A DNA stretch of 8,683 bases from Pseudomonadota bacterium. GTDB taxonomy: Bacteria; Pseudomonadota; Gammaproteobacteria; Burkholderiales; Burkholderiaceae_B. Under the pieces are notes generated by a model that was not told the origin of the DNA, did not search any database, and saw nothing but the letters and a program-made list of their open reading frames with translations. Location: assembly GCA_023432075.1 (NCBI GenBank), contig JAEYVD010000564.1, positions 1 to 8,683 of the forward strand. The letters are read 5' to 3'. Positions 6,389-8,683 of the stretch are shown piece after piece; position 1 is the stretch's first letter; each line of letters begins with the position of its first letter. A program made the translations under genes and the position numbers.

Positions 6389-7324
6389 ATGTGGGAACCG
6401 AGCGAACGCTATCCCGATCCGGCCATTGAGGTCCTGGATCCCCGATTCCTCAAGATCCGGCTCACCAACGCCGGAATCGAACGATTGGCGACGGGCATCC
6501 GGTATGGCGAAGGCCCGGTGTGGTTCGGGGACGGCAGGTGCCTGGTCTGGAGCGACATCCCCAATAACCGCCTGATGCGCTGGGACGAAGAAACGGGCGC
6601 CGTATCGGTGCATCGCAAGCCGTCCGGCCATATCAACGGCAACACGCGCGACCGCCAAGGGCGGCTGGTCAGCTGCGAACATGGCGAGCGTCGGGTCGTG
6701 CGCACCGAATACGATGGCTCGCTGACCGTGCTGGCCGACCGTTTCGAGGGTAAGCGCCTGAACGCACCCAACGACGTTGTCGTGCGCAGCGATGGGTCGG
6801 TCTGGTTCTCCGACCCCGAATTCGGAATCCTCTCCAACTACGAAGGCTTTCAGGCGCGACCCGAGCTGCCGACGCATGTCTATCGGCTGGATCCGGACTC
6901 GGGCCGGCTGGACGCCGTGGTAAGCGGCATCCACAATCCCAACGGCTTGTGTTTTTCTCCGGACGAGCGACTGCTGTATGTCGTGGACAACGGCTCGGCG
7001 CCGAATCGCATTCTGGTCTACCAGGTGGGTCAGGACGGGTCGCTGGACGACGGGCGCACGTTTGTCGAGGCGAGCATCGACGCGATTCCCGACGGCATAC
7101 GCTGCGACACCGAGGGCAACGTCTGGGCGGGCTGGGGCCCGGGCCCGGCCTTGAGCGGCGTGATGGTGTTTGCGCCCGACGCCACAGCGATCGGCCGCAT
7201 CGCCCTGCCCGACCGCTGCGCCAACCTGTGTTTTGGCGGGGCGCGCCGCAACCGGCTGTTCATGGTCACCGGGCAATGTCTATTTGCGTTGTACGTGAAT
7301 ACGCAGGGGGTCGCGTGCTGCTGA
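6389..7324 (+). CDS. SMP-30/gluconolactonase/LRE-type hydrolase
   Basis: This 311-residue protein has no signal peptide and should be cytoplasmic. It has the six-bladed propeller pattern of SMP-30/gluconolactonases, divalent-metal enzymes that open sugar lactones or related esters. Candidate metal ligands are Glu41 in Y-G-E-G-P-V-W, Asn185 in N-P-N-G-L-C-F-S and Asp235 in I-P-D-G-I, matching Glu18, Asn154 and Asp204 of human SMP-30; Asn128 in N-A-P-N-D-V is the other usual active-site residue. Repeated blade strands end in V-W-F-S-D-P and L-Y-V-V-D-N. The length is normal for the family. It may be cotranscribed with the sulfatase, with a hairpin in the 120-base gap. The substrate is unknown: an aldonolactone produced from a desulfated sugar would fit, but this is inference. 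It ends seven bases from the stop of the convergent DUF6644 gene. Confidence 0.93.
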   Translation: MWEPSERYPDPAIEVLDPRFLKIRLTNAGIERLATGIRYGEGPVWFGDGRCLVWSDIPNNRLMRWDEETGAVSVHRKPSGHINGNTRDRQGRLVSCEHGERRVVRTEYDGSLTVLADRFEGKRLNAPNDVVVRSDGSVWFSDPEFGILSNYEGFQARPELPTHVYRLDPDSGRLDAVVSGIHNPNGLCFSPDERLLYVVDNGSAPNRILVYQVGQDGSLDDGRTFVEASIDAIPDGIRCDTEGNVWAGWGPGPALSGVMVFAPDATAIGRIALPDRCANLCFGGARRNRLFMVTGQCLFALYVNTQGVACC

Positions 7325-7331
7325 GGCCGGG

Positions 7332-7817
7332 CTATAGAAACCCGATCCAGCGCCCCGCCACCAGGCAGCCCAGCCATAGCAACAGGGAGGCGGCCGCCTG
7401 AAGGCGAAGCGCACCCGACCGCGGTCCCCCATCGGTCACACTTGCCCACGCGCGGCTCCGGTGCACCAGCCAGGCGTTGGCCGCGCCCGCCGCCAGCAAC
7501 CCGAGCTTTGTCAGGAATGCCGGGTTGTACAGGTATTCAAGCGGCCGCACCGAAAACAGCAGCGCCCCCGTCAACACCGCCAAAACGAGGCCTGTGGCGG
7601 CCGTGCGCGCCAAGACGGGCGCCAGCACGGCCAGCGCGCCCGGTTTCAGAACGCCGAGCAGGCGCAAGTCCAACGGCACTATCGACCCAATCAAAAGACC
7701 AATGGCGCCGATGTGCGCGGCATTAACGAGCAGATATAGGACACCGGACTGGCGCAGCCACAGCGCCGGCGGCACGGATTCGAGCTGTTCGAGCGCCAAG
7801 CGCAGCAGTTCAGGCAT
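7332..7817 (-). CDS. DUF6644-type four-helix membrane protein
   Basis: The predicted 161-residue protein has four hydrophobic segments at about 26-48, 70-90, 101-119 and 137-156, so it is an inner-membrane protein. Family-like features are L-D-L-R-L-L-G after the first segment, N-P-A-F-L-T-K-L-G before the third and A-G-R-W-I-G-F at the C-terminus, which I recognise from DUF6644 proteins. His35 in segment one and His119 at the end of segment three could be heme or metal ligands, but nothing here proves it. I chose the ATG at 7815-7817 because it begins 13 bases after the stop of the upstream DUF6152 gene; an upstream ATG at 7880 would overlap that gene and add 21 uncharacteristic residues. 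The ribosome binding site is weak, so translational coupling is likely. The two families are often neighbours, suggesting a joint function. Confidence 0.82.
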   Translation of the reverse strand: MPELLRLALEQLESVPPALWLRQSGVLYLLVNAAHIGAIGLLIGSIVPLDLRLLGVLKPGALAVLAPVLARTAATGLVLAVLTGALLFSVRPLEYLYNPAFLTKLGLLAAGAANAWLVHRSRAWASVTDGGPRSGALRLQAAASLLLWLGCLVAGRWIGFL

Positions 7818-7830
7818 CCGGGGCCAGCGA

Positions 7831-8217
7831 TCAGGGCTTCTTGATGCGGCTGGGGTAGATATCGTAGGTCTTGCCGCCAACGGTCACCTGGACTGCCTTC
7901 ATGCGTTTGGCGTCCGCATTCTGATCGCGGTTGCCCACGGCGGTGATGGCGTCGCCCGGCTTGGCAGAGCCTTCCACGAAACCGGCTTCCTTTGTCTGAT
8001 TGGGATTGCCCAGTTCGACGGTCCAGACGCCGTCCTGGGCCCGTACCTTGAGCGTGGGATGCGGCGGCGCGATCTGCACCTGTTCGACCGTGCCCTGCAA
8101 TGTCATCTGTTCGGATTCGGCCCAAGACCAGCCGTGGTGCGCCAGGGCCAAAGGCGCAGCGCTGGTCATGGCCGACAGCGCCAAGGCGGCAAACAGCGCG
8201 CGAGGGGAAAGCTTCAT
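7831..8217 (-). CDS. DUF6152-type small exported protein
   Basis: The predicted 128-residue protein has a clear Sec signal (M-K-L-S-P-R, then a hydrophobic core) with cleavage likely after A-L-A at residue 26. The mature protein of about 102 residues would begin H-H-G-W. That His-His immediately after the signal, an A-P-P-H-P segment in the first strands, and V-W-T-V-E-L-G-N-P-N followed by K-P-G-D are marks of the DUF6152 family, probably a small beta-barrel. Its function is not established. The start at 8217 is supported by AGGAG seven bases upstream and by the signal peptide; the longer open frame to 8283 adds an arginine-rich extension that looks non-coding. It is the first gene of a two-gene unit with the DUF6644 membrane protein. 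An exported soluble partner plus a histidine-containing membrane partner hints at metal or redox chemistry, which is inference only. Confidence 0.85.
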   Translation of the reverse strand: MKLSPRALFAALALSAMTSAAPLALAHHGWSWAESEQMTLQGTVEQVQIAPPHPTLKVRAQDGVWTVELGNPNQTKEAGFVEGSAKPGDAITAVGNRDQNADAKRMKAVQVTVGGKTYDIYPSRIKKP

Positions 8218-8632
8218 GTCGATGCTCCTGAGGTTGCGGTGGCATGCCATTTCGCGCGCGCCGCGACGCCGGGTTGAGCGCACGAAAAAACAGGATAGCA
8301 GCGTGTTTATGCGATGCGTGCGAAATTATTCGCCGCCCGCGCGCGAAAAAAGTCGCAATGACTCTTGAGAGATCACTTTAGATATTTCGGATTGAGAGTG
8401 GCAGAGTTAGCGATGCAATATTCACATTAAATCAATTGTTTATCTCATACACCTAAGATATGACGTAAATAGGAAAGCTAGGCGAGCTCAGCGGAATACT
8501 TCCCTCCTCACCCAGGAAAACCCTGCGGAACTTTCCCCGTTTGGTAACGGTCGCTTTATGTTCAGGCAATTGTCAGCATATGCCGACATAAGCCCCGAGC
8601 TCGTGTCCGCGCGTCCAATCCGGGAGAACTGC
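8218..8632. other. Gene-free region between the DUF6152 gene and a probable rightward gene
   Basis: No convincing gene lies here. The left part (8218-8360) is GC-rich and contains the leader of the DUF6152 gene, with a possible extended -10 for it (TGCTATCCT on the minus strand, 8292-8300) but no good -35. From 8371 to 8480 the DNA is strongly AT-rich, about 34% GC by hand count, unlike everything else in the window. TTGAGAG occurs twice in the same orientation (8365-8371 and 8392-8398), 27 bases apart. The region probably carries the promoter of the gene starting near 8633, though I cannot name a clear -35/-10 pair. Confidence 0.5.
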
Positions 8633-8683
8633 ATGTCATCGCTCCACTCGCGTTTCCAAGCGAATTTGCCCCCCATCCTCACC
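8633..8683 (+). CDS. Probable start of an unidentified protein gene (runs off right edge)
   Basis: The ATG at 8633 is preceded by GGGAGA (8622-8627) with a five-base spacer, a strong ribosome binding site. Seventeen codons are visible, beginning M-S-S-L-H-S-R-F and ending N-L-P-P-I-L-T, polar and without a signal peptide. The frame stays open upstream to 8411; another in-frame ATG at 8558 exists but has no good ribosome binding site. The family cannot be recognised from so few residues. The AT-rich DNA upstream would be unusual for a core gene in this background. Confidence 0.4.
   Translation, partial: MSSLHSRFQANLPPILT

Noticed and set aside
6248..7276. 342-codon open frame on the minus strand
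   Set aside because: Antisense to the SMP-30/gluconolactonase gene, which has a perfect ribosome binding site and conserved metal ligands.
8284..8370. Intrinsic terminator suggested by A-runs near 8285-8290 and 8346-8351
   Set aside because: No clear GC-rich stem directly precedes a T-run on either strand after a known gene end, so no terminator is called.
8488..8682. 64-codon open frame on the minus strand at the right edge
   Set aside because: No visible ribosome binding site within the window and no family; the opposite strand has a better start signal at 8633.
8558..8683. Earlier in-frame ATG at 8558 for the right-edge gene
   Set aside because: No purine-rich ribosome binding site before it, whereas 8633 has GGGAGA at proper spacing; kept only as an alternative start.

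Overview
The window looks like chromosomal DNA from a GC-rich Gram-negative bacterium, most likely a betaproteobacterium of the Achromobacter/Bordetella kind. This rests on overall GC richness, Sec and lipoprotein export signals, and protein families familiar from that group; no rRNA or marker gene is present to prove it. There are seven complete protein genes, one gene cut by the left edge, and a probable gene start at the right edge. I see no tRNA, rRNA, CRISPR array, insertion sequence or transposase.

Left block (1-4476, all minus strand, read from right to left): a four-segment DUF4239-type membrane protein (3694-4476); a TTC38-like tetratricopeptide protein (2241-3563) with a good sigma70-type promoter just upstream; a formylglycine-generating enzyme, FGE (1045-2184), carrying both catalytic cysteines and an N-terminal export or anchor segment; and a HAD-family phosphatase-like lipoprotein (1-956, C-terminus missing). 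Short gaps and good ribosome binding sites suggest that TTC38-FGE-HAD is one transcription unit.

Middle block (4607-7324, plus strand): a divergently transcribed, Sec-exported type I sulfatase (4607-6268) with an intact C-T-P-G-R modification site, then an SMP-30/gluconolactonase-type hydrolase (6389-7324). The sulfatase promoter region holds a perfect 8-bp inverted repeat with arms 21 bp apart, which looks like an operator. The gap before the lactonase holds a long nested inverted repeat ending just before a perfect AGGAGG.

Right block (7332-8217, minus strand): a small exported DUF6152-type protein followed after 13 bases by a four-segment DUF6644-type membrane protein. This pair converges on the lactonase gene with only 7 bases between the two stop codons. 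From 8218 to 8632 there is no gene; within it, 8371-8480 is markedly AT-rich (about 34% GC by hand count). A plus-strand gene with a good ribosome binding site probably begins at 8633 and leaves the window.

Biological reading: the core is a self-contained sulfatase locus. The FGE converts the sulfatase active-site cysteine (Cys83) to formylglycine. Both proteins appear to be exported, so maturation may occur on the periplasmic side using oxygen. The HAD lipoprotein, TTC38-like protein and DUF4239 protein are accessory partners of unknown role. The lactonase could act downstream on a desulfated sugar or lactone, but that is inference.
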